The notes under the pieces are model-generated. The model saw only the letters and a program-made list of their open reading frames with translations, had not been told where the DNA came from and ran no database searches. Below, one piece after another: positions 24,601-37,880 of a DNA stretch of 64,000 nt. Position numbers and translations under genes: made by a program. Numbering within the stretch: position 1 is the stretch's first letter; each line of letters begins with the position of its first letter. Source of the DNA: Prunus persica (lineage: Eukaryota > Streptophyta > Magnoliopsida > Rosales > Rosaceae); contig NC_034016.1 in NCBI RefSeq assembly GCF_000346465.2, positions 1,339,481-1,403,480 of the forward strand, in the 5' to 3' direction.

Positions 24601-25139
24601 AAGAAGGAAAATGGGAAATACAGTCGCAGCGACCACTGAGCGCCATTACTGAATCATGACCGCAGTCAGGAAGTTGTCACCTTGTTGAATACTACCTACG
24701 AAGCCGTTCTAATGAACGAGCAAGAGATAATACCCAAACCGGTTAACCAGAAACCCAATCGACAAGACAATCGGGATACCAAGAAGTTCGGTCGATACCA
24801 TCAGCACAACAGCTATAATCTAAGGCAAATCGTCAAGCGTTTGATTCTGGAAGGAAAACTGGATCAGTACATTGCCAGACCATAACAAACGCCAGCTTTA
24901 AATGTAAATCGGCATATCAACATGATCAGCACCGTCAGTGGAGGACCCGTACTCGCCTGTATATCCAATCGATCGAGTAAGCAGTACGTTCGAGCAATGC
25001 AATACCCTCAGGTCTTCAGCATAGAGGTAAACCGGCATCATAAGGCGCCGAGGGTTAGGTGGGAACCCATCACATTCTGCGAGGAAGAAGAAGAAGGGAT
25101 CCTTTATCCCCATGATGACCCGATGATCATCTAAGCATA

Positions 25140-28100
25140 AATCACCGACTTCGATGTCGAACGGGTGCTGATCAATATCGAAAGTTCAGTAAATGTAATT
25201 TTTGCCGACGCATTTCGAGAATTAGGAATACATCAATCAGCAGTTGACGCCCCTGCTCAGCTTCTCTGGGGACTTGGTTCAACCCGTCGACAGCGTTAGT
25301 TTGCCTGTCGCCTTCGGTGTCTCCCTACGAAAGACTATGATATATGACCAATTCCTCATTGTCGACTGCCCAACGCCATACAACGTCATAATTGGGCGAA
25401 CGACACTCACCGGAATCAAGGCGCACCTGTCCCCGCATATGCTGCTGATGAAATTCCCTACTAGCTTCGGCACTTGAGCAGTCCGACGGGACCAGCTTAG
25501 CGCGCGAACTTGTTACTCCACAGCTCTCAAATCGGTAGCCTCAAAACTGCCAAGTGAGACCATGTCAGTGCTAGGGGCGCCGAATGGTACGGGGCTAATC
25601 GATGACCCAAGAGAAAAAATGCCAACTCCTCAGGCACAACCCACCAAGATTTGGAAACAGTAATGTTAAACGATAGGCAGCCTGATCGATATGTCAAAAT
25701 CAGCATCACACTCTCCCCATCCCTTCGAACAGAATTTATTGATTTCTTACGACATCACTCGGAAGTGTTCACCTGGTCGATCGTATGACGATATGCCAGG
25801 AATTTCTCCAGAGATCATCAGCCATAAGCTCAGCATCTCCCCCGCCTACAAACCTGTGCGTCAAAAACGTTGTTCGTACGATGCCAAATGGTATGAAGCT
25901 ATGAAGGTTGAGGTTGACAAGATCCAGACTATAGGCTTTATCAAGGAGGCCACGTACCCAGCATAGCTGGCAAACTCTGTGATGGTTTGGAAAGTGAAAG
26001 GTGGGTGGCAAATGTGCCAAGACTATACCGATCTGAACAAGGCATGTCCAAAGGATAGCTTTCCGCTACCCCGAATCAACCAGCTCGTAGACGCCATTGC
26101 CGGTCATGAGCTTCTCAGTTTCAAGGATGCATATTCGGGATACAATCAAATATTCATGAACCCTGCCGACAGCGAACATACGATATTTATCACGGACAAA
26201 AGATTGAATTGCTACAACGTCATGCCGTTTGGCCTGAAGAATGTGGGGGCAACGTATCAAAGGCTTGTCAACCAAATCTTCGCTGAGCATATCGGCAGTA
26301 TCATGGAAGTCTATGTTAACGATATGCTGGTAAAGAGTAGGACGGCAGGAAAGCACCTGGGCAACCTATCTCTCATGTTTGACATCTTGAAAAAGTACCG
26401 AATGCGGCTAAACCCAATGAAGTGCGTCTTCGGCGTGTCTTCCGGAAAGTTCCTCAGCTTCATGATCAGTCAGAGAGCAATCGAGGCAAACCCCGAGAAA
26501 ATCAAGGCCATAATTGACATGGAGAGGCCAAAGACACAAAAGGACATTCAAAGTCTTACCGGATGTGTCGCTGTCTTAACTCGCTTCATCTCCAAAGCCA
26601 CCGATAAATGTGTACCGTTCTTTAAAGCCTTGAAATGGGGCAAGCATCATGTCGCATGGACTGCCTAATGCGACGAGGCATTTCAAAACTTAAAGACCTA
26701 CATGAGCAAAGCACCCCTGTTGTCAAAACTCCTCCTAAGGGAGGTTCTGTTTCTTTACCTTTCGGTATCTAATACTGTCGTCAGCTCAGTATTAATATGC
26801 AAACCAGAGTAGGTAGAGCGCAGAGCTTCGGTATCCTCCCTTAGAATAGCTAGCCCTGGCTCTAGTTATCTCAGCCCGACGACTTCGTCCATATTTCCAG
26901 GCGCACGAAATCACAGTCTTAACTAATCAACCTCTTCGGCAAGTGCTCTAAAAATCGAAAACATCCAGTCGATTGATCAAATGGGCAATCGAGGTAGGAG
27001 AGTTTGACATACAATTCAAGCCAAGACCTACTGAGAAAGGACAGGCCGTCACTGATTTCATCTCTGAGCTCATACCTCCGATAACACTCTAGCCGGCAGA
27101 TTCACGTACCGATGTCGAAGAAACTATGGTGCCGAGCGCCATATGTTTCAATCCTTCAATTCCAGTGTGGATCCTGCATGTGACAGTTTGGCAAATCAGC
27201 AAGGGTGCAGAGCTGGCCTTGTACTTACCGCTCTAGATGGGGTGAAGATGGAATATGCCCTCTGATTCAGCTTTCGAACGTCTAACAACGAAGCAGAGTA
27301 CAAAGCCCTCTTAGCCGGCCTTTGGATGGCCAAGAGCCTGGGCGCTAGGCAGATCAGCATCCACAGCGACTCCCAACTCATCATAAACCAAGTGATTGCC
27401 GATCTTGCAGCCAAGGATGTATCCATGTCAACCTACCTATCATCAGCACACCAACTACTTCAGAAGTTTCTGGCTTACAAGATTTGACAGGTACCCAGAT
27501 CGAAAAACAGACTGATGCACACGCCAGACTAGCTTCATCAATAGAAGACAAAGTCGGTAGACAAGTTTCGATAGAGATATTAACTCACCCAAGCACTACG
27601 ATGTTTGACGTATGTGCCGTGCTTTACGAGGACACTTGGATGTCACCAATACACGCTTACTTGATGAACGGCACCCTTCCTAATGACAAAGCCCAAGCAA
27701 AGAAGCTACGGTACCCATTGGCAAGATACACCGTTATCAACGGTATCCTGTATAAGCGCGGCTATACCACGCCATACCTAAAATGCATCACTACCGAACA
27801 AGGGGACTACGTGCTTTGGGAGATCTATGATGGCGTATAGGGTGACCATTCTGGATATCGATCGCTGGCACATAAGGCCTTTTGGTAGGGGTATTACTAG
27901 CAAACTATGCATCAGGACGCGAACACACTAGTGAACAAGTGTTACAAATGGCAATGATTCGGTAGTGTACCCCACATCCCTGCTGAGCCCTTAACACCGA
28001 TCGTAAGCCTATGGCCTTTCGCCCAGTTGAGACTGGACTTCATTGGCCCAATGCCGCAAGGTAAATGCCAGGTCAAGTATGTTGTGGTAGCTATGGATTA

Positions 28101-28550
28101 CTTTACCAGATGGGTCGAAGTCGAAGCTCTAGCAACTATAACAGCAGCTAGAATGGAAAATTTCATCTGGACTCACATTTGCTGCCGATTCAGTATCCCT
28201 TACGCAATTATCACTGACAACGATAAGCAGTTTGATTTGGAACTCTTCAGACAGTTCTGCACTCGCCTCAAAATCAATTTGTTTTTCGCTTCTCCAGCTT
28301 ACCTCCAATCAAATACCCAAGTTGAAGCAATAAACAAGATCATCAAGAAACTATTGAAACGGCAGCTCGACAATGCCAAGAGTGCATGGCCGAAGAAGCT
28401 TCCCGAAGAACTATAGGCCATCTGGACATCTTTCTGAACGTCCACTAGGGAAACCCCCTTTTCTCTAGCCTTCGGATCGGAAGTCGTCGTCCCTGTGGAG
28501 ATCGGCTAGCCTTTCTACCGAACAGAAAGCTTCGCACCAAAAGCGAATGA
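25140..28550 (+). pseudogene. Retrotransposon pol (PR-RT-RH-aRH-INT)
   Basis: Domains in order are as follows. The aspartic protease lies at about 25,145-25,470 (INIESSVNVIFADAF in place of the usual D-G-S/T core). The reverse transcriptase lies at about 25,900-26,670 (QDYTDLNKACPKDSFPLP, MPFGLKN, YVNDML). A decayed RNase H follows to about 27,060. A second RNase H lies at about 27,190-27,480 (SNNEAEYKALLAGLWMA, IHSDSQLIINQV). The integrase zinc-binding part and core lie at about 27,700-28,420 (LDFIGPMPQG, AMDYFTRWVE, SPAYLQSNTQVEA). The frame is broken by several stops, including 25,965, 26,666, 27,838 and 28,414. The second RNase H supports the Tat assignment. Confidence 0.85.
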
Positions 28551-29415
28551 GGAGGCCCTTGTGTTAAGCCTTGACCTGATCAAGGAATGAAGAGCGCAAG
28601 CCAACGTTCGGAATGAAACCTATAAGCAACACGTCTCTCAGTCATGCAAAAAGTCTCTCTAACAAGAACCCCACGGAAGGGGCCCTTGGACCTTCCTGGG
28701 AAGGACCATATTAAGTCATCGATATTCTCCGATCGGGAACATATCAACTGAGAACTCCAATGGAAAGACCCTCGGTCACCCATGGAACGTCGAACATCTA
28801 AAGTATTACTACAAGTAAGGTTCCCTAGCCAACGGCAGGTTAAAATTGTAAAACAACGATCTACATGTACCCCTGCCTTCGGCATCATTTAAATGAAAAG
28901 CCTACGGCTCTATTGTTTATTAAAAACACTGGGTCAATTTATTTATATTGCCTTCGGTAACAAAAAAAATAATAAATGGTAAGAGCCACCACAAGGGAGA
29001 TTGCCAATGGTATTTCATCTAACCTTCGGTAGTGGAAAAGTGATCGGGATGCCTTTTATCATCTGAAAGTGCTTACTGATTAATGGTTCACTTGGCAATA
29101 TGCTTTAATTAGCCCTCGGCAGTATAATTGTTTAAATCATAATCCTACCGACAATACATTCCGGATTAGTTATTTACAAAAGTGTTAGCCATCGGCAACA
29201 GCAATCTAACCGGAAGTAAATAAAAGTTTGTCAAACAGACAACAATAAAAGAAAGAAGGATTCGTGAGCTTAGCCACAATGTTGAAAACAGTTAAACATC
29301 AATTCAAATAGATGCCCTAGGCATCAAGGTGTTCGGGACAAACTGCCTTATGGCAAGTACAAAATAAAAATGAAATTACAAATTACAAAATATGACAGTT
29401 CAAACGGTAGCCCCT

Positions 29416-31794
29416 TCAACGGCAGCCTTGATCATCAGCAGCAGCCTCGCCGCGAACCTCTGCGGCGGTAGCAACTTCCGGAGCATCCTCCCCCTCATAG
29501 TCTTCGATCACCTCCTCTGTAATGCCTTTCAGTAGAGGGGGTGGATCGGCAGCAAAGTTTAGGCTCAGCTTCTGCCCAGGGTTGAACCGCTTGAAACGGT
29601 AGAGAAGACCCACCATCTCCGAGCCCACTTCATTGTCTAGTAAGGCAGTGAACTCGTCAAACGGACGGTAACCCCTGATCGCCTCCCGAACGGCAGCCTC
29701 AATTTCTACAGCCTTTGCCCGCTCAGACTCCTCCAATGCCGCCTACACGGTCTCCTTTACCACCTCGGCGTCCTTCGCCACCGTCACCGCAACGTCCAAA
29801 GCCACCCTCATCTCTGCCAGTTTGGCCTCGGAAGCTTTGACTTGCCGTCTGGCAGCCTGTTTGTCCTTCAAGAGATGAGCGTGATCGTGAAGAGCCTTGC
29901 CTGCCTCGGTAACCTTGGCACGGCCATCCTCATAAGCCTTTTTGGCGTTTTCGGCAGCCACATGCCCATCAATGCCTGGAAGATAAAGCCAAAAGTCAGA
30001 ATAAGTGTAAGAGCTAATGGCAAACAAAATGGGGTTAGAGGAAACTTACAGAGGCCTAGAGACGGAAGGCACGTCCAGCTCCCTCCCGAAGGAGCCTTTT
30101 CGGGAGCTCCTAGATCTCTGACAACTCCATTTGCTAACCAAGGATCATGTGGTTCTCAAATTGGACCGTCTTCGGTAGACAAGCGATATTGATAGGTTCG
30201 GCAGGGCCATCATCGCCCTTGGCAGCAAAGACAGCCCTCAGTGCCTCCGTCTGCTGCCCACACTTGGACACTGGCTTGGCGTCCATATCTACCTTTATTG
30301 GCCGCTTTATTAGCCGCCATAGAGGCAGCAGCCTAGGTAGCGTGCCTTCGCCTCGACGGTGAGTCAGCCTCAGCCGCACTGCTGGGCACTGGCTCGGCAC
30401 TCAGCTACCTCAGCCGATCGACAAGAGTTTGATCCTCTGGATCAACCTCGGGTGTTTGTACTGAGATTGCCTCCGGCTGCCGTCTCTTTTTCTTCTCTTT
30501 CAGGCCCATCATGAGGCGCTTTTTGGAGGATTCATCCATCCTCTTGGCTTCAGCAGATCTTCTGGCATCTGTCACTGTACGAACCAAAGACCGGTAAGAC
30601 ACCGACATATCATAAGTGAACTTACAAAACAAACAAAGTGCACTTACTCTCGGTAGGGCTGACGAGGCGGGCTCTGATTAGGTTCTCTATAAAGAGGAAT
30701 CTCGGGTATACCCTGTCAGCAGTTGGAACCTTCAGCCTCACTTTATCAACCTGCCGAATCTCGGATTAGGTTGGGTTTGGCTACTTCAGTTTGCCTGCAA
30801 AAAAACATAAAACGATTAAAAATCTATCATAAAAGAATTATTAATAACCTACTGATCGGCATGCTGATGACCTACCGGCAAATCGGAAAGCAGCGGGAAT
30901 GTGGAAACGGACGGGCATTCTAGAAGGTAATTCCCAATAGCCAGATAAAAGCACCCGCTGATTCCTCCAAGGCTTTTGAGAAGTCGGCACGGCACTGACG
31001 AAATGCCTTCGTTCGGAAGCCCTGAGACAGTTGACCTAAACCCAACCTCCATGATCGGCATTCTTGGACTTGGTGACGCTATACATGTAGGAGAATTGCA
31101 ACAATCACCCCCATCAAAGCCACCCAGAATTTGGGATTGTATTGGCCTGGAGCATACTAGATTTGGGCAAGTATCTTCTGCACGACAAGTTGTAACGGCA
31201 ACCAAACCCCCTGCAGAAGAATGTCAGTGAAAAAGACCACCTCACTATCCTCTGGGCTGTTGAGAGACTCGGTAGAACCCGGGATCCTCATATTTACTGA
31301 ATCCGAGATATAGTACTAGGCACGAAGCTTGACTAGCTCCCGTATGGTCATCTTATTGGGCTCCAAATAGTCTATGCCGTACAGATGCTCCTTCGGCACG
31401 CCTATAGGTACCCTAGGGTTTCCCCGATGAACTATGGATACCTTCGGTTGAGAAAAAGGGCACGGCCAGAGGTAGAGGTCTCCGATTGATGATTGGTGTG
31501 CTCATCTGGCACCCGAGTATCCCCCATATGGAACTCGCAGTGCTGGTTCATACTGGCATGACTGTCGTCGCTATACACCACAGTCAACGGTACTGGCCGC
31601 CTTGTCATAAGTCCCTTCCCGATGCCATGGGTAGGAACGGAGCTTCTCCCCTCACCGAGTATTTCGACATCGGTATCTTCTCCACCCTCGGTATCGAGGC
31701 TTACGGCCTCACTATTTGTATCCCCATGATAGTCCGATGACTCCCCATTGAATGCATTAGGCTCTCTCTCGAACAAAGACTCACTATCAGACAT
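29416..31794 (-). pseudogene. Antisense ORF region of the Tat element
   Basis: Read opposite to gag-pol, an acidic N-terminus starts at 31,794 (MSDSESLFEREPN...EGGEDTDVEILGEG) and runs to about 31,432. A block follows at about 31,330-30,860 with the texture of the putative gypsy-type transposon domain seen in plant antisense ORFs: NMRIPGSTESLNSPED, and VVFFTDILLQGV. Lys/Arg-rich and alanine-rich coiled-coil-like segments come next (30,632-30,405; 30,027-29,743), then an acidic tail (29,736-29,416). Splice-like GT/AG positions between blocks suggest introns. The function is unknown; stops indicate decay. Confidence 0.6.
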
Positions 31795-32531
31795 CTACAA
31801 AACACAGAAAAAGGAAACTAAGGGCCATGCAGAAGACTAGCATACCGATACCTACATCGCTACCTATGGCAACCAGACTACCGAACGAAACCCTACTTGC
31901 ACAAAGTTCGGTCTAGCTCATTCCAAGGAAGGACATGCACAGAATAAGTAAAAGTATTTAATAAGAGTGCCGAATGGTACCTTATCTTGAACTATGGATG
32001 AAGGAGAGTGGCTCGAATTGCCGATTGGTCTCATCAAAAATCGCCTTGACTACCGATTGGTTTCGTCAGAAATCACCTTGATTGCCGTTAGCCCTCGCCA
32101 AAAATCGCCTGGACAGAGCTCTCGCTTCATTCACGAATGCAAAGTGAACTTCTCATCCAGAGCCACTCCTATTTATAGGGCAAGGGATTGAAACGGTGCG
32201 CCTCGGGAAACCAAACGGAGCATTAATAGTGCTACTCCGCATGAATGGACACGCCACGTCTCATTCTGGGTACAGATGTCCTGACAGCACACGGGACACA
32301 GAAGACAGAGTGTTGTTCACTCTCATCACTTCACCTCGAAGTAACGACCCTTGAGTTCCTGGGTGTCTGCTTCCTAATAAAGAAGCACAGAAGGACAAGG
32401 ATGAAGCACAGAAGGACAAGGATCAAGCATTACCCTATTCTAAATCACTGAACGGTAGAACAATACTTTGATTACCGAAGAAGGTATCAAGTCCGCACCC
32501 GAGAAAACTCAGATGAAAACTTGGGGACTCC

Positions 32532-32989
32532 TGTTTATACCAAAATGAACAGCCTATAAGGGTCGGCCGAGTGGACAAGATTGAGCCTGGCTATAGTGGC
32601 CTTCGGCACCTTGCCTACCGATCCAACGATTAAGGCAACTCCCTTCTCCAAGACACGTGGCATGCCCGCAATCGACGTCTACAGTCCCACATCGAAATTC
32701 TAAACAATATACACACCTCCCAAGGCCTATAAAAGAAGACCACTATCCCCAAATGGAGGTAATAAGAGCTTACGGCATACAGCCTATTGATCTGTCAGTT
32801 TAAGTTTTCTAAATCCGTACTTACTTAAGCATCGGAGAGCCTTCGGCCGGTACCACACCGGTGCCTAAGGCCTTACCGAGCGTTTGTTGTCTTGCAGATC
32901 ACACGCTCCATCGAGGCCCAAAGCATAACAAATGCCCAATATCACTAAGTTGAGCCCAGAAAGTGCTAAACCACTTTTTTGCATCAACA
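32532..32989 (+). repeat. 3' LTR of the Tat element (458 bp)
   Basis: It follows a CTTGGGGACT polypurine tract, starts TGTTTATACC and ends CATCAACA. The last 301 bp equal the 5' LTR remnant. The first 157 bp have no partner in the window. Confidence 0.8.
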
Positions 32990-34679
32990 TGTCCAATTTT
33001 AGCCAAGCATCTTAAAGGTCTAATCTCTTATATGCACAAAAGAAAAAAGGGAGGAAATGATGAAGCTTTCTTACCTATGAAGCTCTGTTGGGTGGTCTCA
33101 AAGTTTTCACTTTCAGAAAAGGCATTCTTCCATATCTTGTAGAGATTCTTCACAAGATATCAAAGTAGCTACCCTTTCACCACACCAAATGTTTAAAGGA
33201 TGTAGAAGGAAATCAAAAGGACTTAGGTTCTAGACTTCCTCTTGTTGACCGATTTTAGCAAAGGTGGAGGAGAGGATTTCTCCTTCTTCTCAACACCACA
33301 ACCCAATTTCTTAGAGGCTCAAACCCTAAAGAGAAATGGTCCAAATTGTGGCTTATAAAGCCAATACAAAAGATGAGTAGAAAATTCCCTATGGGAATTT
33401 CGGCCATGGTGGTATTGGGCTCTCTCTTGGGCTCAAGTGCAACTGTCAAACTAACTTCACAATTAACATTTTAATTATGATTTGTGACTTAACCATTAAG
33501 TCATATCATTAGTCCGAATAGTTTCACTTAGTTTACCTTTTTGGTCAAACACATTGACTTTGACTTTGACGGTTGACTTTCAACGTCTTATCTTCTTCAT
33601 TTGTTTCTCAATTTTCTTCTTCTTCTTCATTTGTTCCTCTAACTACATTTTTCAATGTGAGATCCATAGGTTCCTTTTAGCGAGGCAGTGGATTTTCTCA
33701 ACTTCTCTAAGTTGATTGTGAATTAAATCCCCCATTTAATTCTTCCTATTAGCGAAGGCCAATTATAATCGAACCTTACAGGACTTCCACAAGTCATGGT
33801 TGACACCTAGCAGCATGCCATGTCTGCCTAAGCTAATCAGAAAAGGTGAAGAACCTATTCAAGTTGGAATTACTGTGCAATTAAGTCCTTCTTTATTACA
33901 ATGCTCCTAATTCATATTTTCAAGGTAAAAATACTTTTTTCAAAACCCTAATATGAAATTTTCACTTAAATGGATACATTGGTTATGCTTAGAAACTTCT
34001 TTTCTAATCATATCTGATACTTTGCAAATATTCCCCAATCATATCTTTGGAGAACTATCTCTCCTTGCTAAGAGCAGAGATCCCTTGTTATACATTCATT
34101 TGCCTCTTTGAGCTTGTCGAGAATCCTGATAATCACCTTCAATTCATTTTTCTTTCAATGGCCCTATAGTGAAAAGCCAAACAACTCATTCACAAGACAG
34201 CTATGATGTCTCATGTCTGAGGACTAGTTTGCACTATTGCAACTTATGAGTTCTAGTTTGATATGTGAGTAAGACTTCCCTGCTAGAACTCGTGGTTGTT
34301 TGATCACGTTCATGTTCAGTGTACTTGTCCTTATAAGCAATTATACTTATCTTAGTGTCTCTACACGCAATGATTTGAGACTAGTCATTCTCTCAATTAA
34401 GCGGATATAGTGTGTAATAGTCTTTACAGATGATCAACGCCTAATTGATAATCCTATGACCGGGAACGTTTAGGAAATGATGTGGAAGTGCGAGAGGTCT
34501 CCTTATATCCTATCTCATTGCATAGCTCTCAAACTGTTTCATATTCCAAGGACTTGTTGTTTTACTGTTATGATAATAGACCAAATATCATGTTTGAAAC
34601 CTATGATCTTGCCCATTAGTGATGGTGAAATATCCATAAAGAAAGATCACATGTTTGGCTTTAGCGCATATTTCTAACA
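32990..34679 (-). mobile_element. Probable solo or partial copia-type LTR
   Basis: Read on the minus strand it begins TGTTAGAAATATGCGCTAAA, a start I associate with plant copia LTRs. It contains a TATA-like GGCTTTATAAGCC near 33,355 and can be followed to 32,990, where it abuts the Tat 3' LTR. No coding sequence was found. No matching target duplication is visible: the right flank is AATGA. The lower boundary may therefore be a junction made by the Tat insertion rather than the true LTR end. Confidence 0.5.
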
Positions 34680-34774
34680 AATGAATCATCGGGTTAGGCT
34701 TTCCATTACCATGGATTAAATCTTAAGCTGTATTTTGCTATACCTTAAGTACCTTTCTTTTGAACCTTATGTGA

Positions 34775-35162
34775 ACTCATGAATACCCTCAAATCAGCTT
34801 AGTTGAGGGACACCCTTTGTAGGGCCCACTCCGGATTGTATTTCACTAATCCAAACCGTCTATTTTGTAGATACTCATTCAAAGATCATCTGTACACAAA
34901 ATCACTTGAATCCAATATCATTTGACCACTCAATTGAGTTATTGAAATTTTAGTACTTTCTTGAAGCACATGTTCATTGATTTTGTAGGACGCAATTGGA
35001 TGCGAAACGGTTCCCGATTTGTCTAATTTTTTGTAAGGATGATCTATGAATGGTGACTTAAAAAATAGATGGTTTGGATCATTGGAAAAAAAAAAAATTA
35101 TAGGGTACCCTAAAGGGCGTCCCTCAAAGAATTTTTATTTGAAGGATCCCTCAATAGAAGAG

Positions 35163-35167
<5 letters not shown>
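34775..35167 (-). mobile_element. hAT-like MITE, family member 1
   Basis: It is an inverse-oriented relative of 48,074-48,475. It has gagggacaccct near 34,805 and, at the far end, ggatccctcaatagaag followed by a (TA)n run. The first 20 bp or so of the left terminal repeat are degraded. Confidence 0.7.
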
Positions 35168-35202
<35 letters not shown>

Positions 35203-35476
35203 CAAGTTATAAATAATTTATATTGAAACATTATGTAGTGGGCGAACGTTTACCTAGAGTTCACGCAATGCGCCCGAGTAATTCCCAGTGCAAGGGTTTG
35301 TCGTCACATAGGTTTTTCATCACAGTGGTTTGTTTTCGATGACGACCAGATATAATGGCCTAATTGTTGCAGTTGCCTAAATGGGAAACTGAAATCACTG
35401 TGTATGTAGATAGAGGAGGCGCAAAGTCCCCCACGTGTGGGAGGGAGCTGAGCCAGGAGGCTCAAGTGAAGACTTA
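35168..35476. other. (TA)n microsatellite and spacer
   Basis: The (TA)n run spans about 35,167-35,201. The remainder shows no gene. Confidence 0.6.
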
Positions 35477-36956
35477 GGGGGGTGTATCCAATTATAACTT
35501 TTAATGACTTTTAATGACTTTAAAAGTCTGAAGGTATTCAATTGTGACTTTTAAATAGTCTTTAAAAGTTTAGTTGTATTCAATTGTGAGTTTTAAAGAG
35601 TATTTAAAAGTTTTGAGGTATCCAAAATATTAATGACTTTTAAAAACTTTGTTAAATAAATGACTTTTCAATACTTTTAAAGGTAATTCTTACTACCAAA
35701 AGTCTTGCTAATTTACACCAGACTTTATGAAAAATATTGGGAAGTTGAGAAGATAGAACCAAAACGTCTCCAAACGTCTCCAATTCTTTCTTCCCTTGTT
35801 ATATCAAGCATCAAGCAGATAGATCTTTTTTCTTCATGGTTAGGGCTCCACTTTGGTATCCCATTGTCATCCACTTCCTTCAGGTTAGTAAAAAAATATT
35901 GAATATTTTTCTTCTCTTCTCATCCACACGTTTACTTTCCCTATATTGATGAATATTTCTTCTATTAGTAAAAAAAGCTGTGTTTGCATATAAATATTTT
36001 ATTATATTGATTGTCTCATATGCTATGTTTGCATACAATATTTTATTATATAATTTGTTGCCCCTAAACCCATTAATTTATTCTTTAGGTACTGTTTTTT
36101 CTACCCATAATTCGTTAGGTGGATAATTTTTCATATAATATTTACATCCCACATATTAGGTTAGGAGAATTGCTGGAATATAGACTCTTTTGTAATCTAA
36201 CCATTTCTGTTTATTTGTGAGTGTTTATAAAATATTATTGATGACTGAGTAATATTTATTTATTTTGATAAGAATATGTTACTTGTCTATGTGATTAGAT
36301 TTGATAAATAAAAATTTAAAAGGTGCATTGGATGCAGTTTACCAATAAGCTATTATGAAAATATACACAATTAATAAGAATTTGTACGTGTGATATAGTA
36401 ATTATCAATGGAAGAATCACAACGGTAATGAATGGAGAGTTGGTATAGCTTCTGACATGTGGAGAAATGCCATGCAAGATAATAACGGAACTCAACGGTA
36501 ATGAGCATTGGAATTTTCAAAAGGAATTTGTATTATGGTTTATTCACTGTCATTGAAATGAATCATGGCTAAGCTTTTTTGTAAACTGAATCATGGCTAG
36601 TTGAGCGCCAATTATTTCCTTATGGTACATTTTCAAATGTACTTTGTCATTTTTATCATTTTCTAATGTTAAGGAGAACTATTCTTTGCTTTTATGTAAT
36701 TGTATCCAATTGTTTTTTTCCCTAATTTTTTGTTCAATGTATGCCGACTAGTTCAATCAACATAAAAGATAAATGCTATTTGTAAAATAAATATAAAAAT
36801 AAGTATTTAAAAGTCTATAAAACTCTATGACAAAAGTATATGAAAGTTTGTCACTTAACTTTATAAAGTATGTAAAAGTCATTAAGAATTTGTCAACTCT
36901 AGAAAAGTCATTCACTCAAAAAAAGTCTTTAAAAGTTAGAATTGGATACACCCCCC
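35477..36956. mobile_element. PIF/Harbinger-type element, 1,480 bp, TSD TTA
   Basis: The left end GGGGGGTGTATCCAATT and right end AATTGGATACACCCCCC are perfect inverted repeats of 17 bp, extended with mismatches through the ACTTTTAA-rich subterminal repeats. Both sides are flanked by TTA (35,474-35,476 and 36,957-36,959), the 3-bp target duplication of this superfamily. No DDE transposase is recognisable inside, so it is a non-autonomous derivative. Confidence 0.85.
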
Positions 36957-36959
36957 TTA

Positions 36960-37880
36960 GTTTGGGTCTTACTGCAACTGCTCTCGGCCACCACCTCAGT
37001 TAAGGAGTTGTAGGGGACGTTTTTGAGAATTAGACAGCCGACCATAATTTTTGGAGTGCCCTCCAAGTTTCGAAGGAAACTTTGTGGTATCATTGATCTT
37101 GTGGGCACACCAAGTGTTAGGAATATAGTTGACTCACTAAAATATTACCAGAGTTCATTTACTAATACTCCTCAAATATTTTGTTTCATTCATTGTCGGT
37201 GAGGAGTTCAGGGGTTCATTCTACTACAAATATGTTATGTACAACTGCTTTTGTCGGAGCCACAGGATCTAATCCAATGATGTTCTCACATAGTGTTCGC
37301 ATAAAGCGGTTCTCTCACTAGAGAACCGCCCCGATGAGCATAGAGATCATAAGCAACAAGAAACAAACCAACCCAATTTAAAGAAGCAAGGTGGTTCAAC
37401 CAAAACAAACAAACAAAAAAGGACACAAGGTGGTCGTGTTATTTTATTAGGGTTTATTTTTGGGCGCTGGTGGTTTTTGGGATGGAGTGGTGTGGTGTAT
37501 ATGGGAATTTCCAACTCCTACCCACATGATAGAGCTTATGGTAGGTTTTATTTTTTATGCCCATATTTGAATGAGATGAGATGATGGTTTGCAAAATTAT
37601 TTGGATGAGTTTTCCTAAACGCTTCTCAACCATGGTTTTGTTCAACTCAGATGAGCTGATGTCTCATGCATAGAAAGAGTGGAGAGCAGCATAGTGAAAG
37701 GGAATAATCAATACAAAGAGCATTTTTCTTATCCCATCCACATCAAGTGTCCAGTAGTGTTGCGTAGGCCCAATATCTTTCAGAAATTCCTAATCGGAGT
37801 GAAAATTTTGGGATTGCTGAATTGATTTTGGATGCCAAAATCCACTGCTAAAACTTCAATTCAAGCCAGCCAGCCAAACA
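36960..37880. other. Intergenic
   Basis: No gene is recognised. A small perfect hairpin, gcggttctc...gagaaccgc, lies at 37,306-37,329. Its surroundings resemble 12,700-12,741, next to the TIR element. Confidence 0.5.

Larger units (their letters stand above)
22780..32989 (+). mobile_element. Tat-type Ty3/gypsy retrotransposon, decayed
   Basis: About 10.2 kb bounded by related LTR sequence: 22,780-23,080 against 32,689-32,989, 301 bp each with few differences. The order is LTR remnant, primer-binding-like site, gag, protease, reverse transcriptase, RNase H, a second RNase H, integrase, a long spacer with antisense ORFs, and 3' LTR. The extra RNase H and the antisense ORF region after pol are features of Tat/Retand-like elements. 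Stops occur in every domain, the protease motif reads NIESS and the RT catalytic box reads YVND, so it cannot be autonomous. The 5' LTR lacks its first 157 bp. Confidence 0.85.

Noticed and set aside
29842..31230. Plus-strand ORFs opposite the antisense ORF of the Tat element
   Set aside because: Shadows of the antisense coding blocks, with no recognisable domain.
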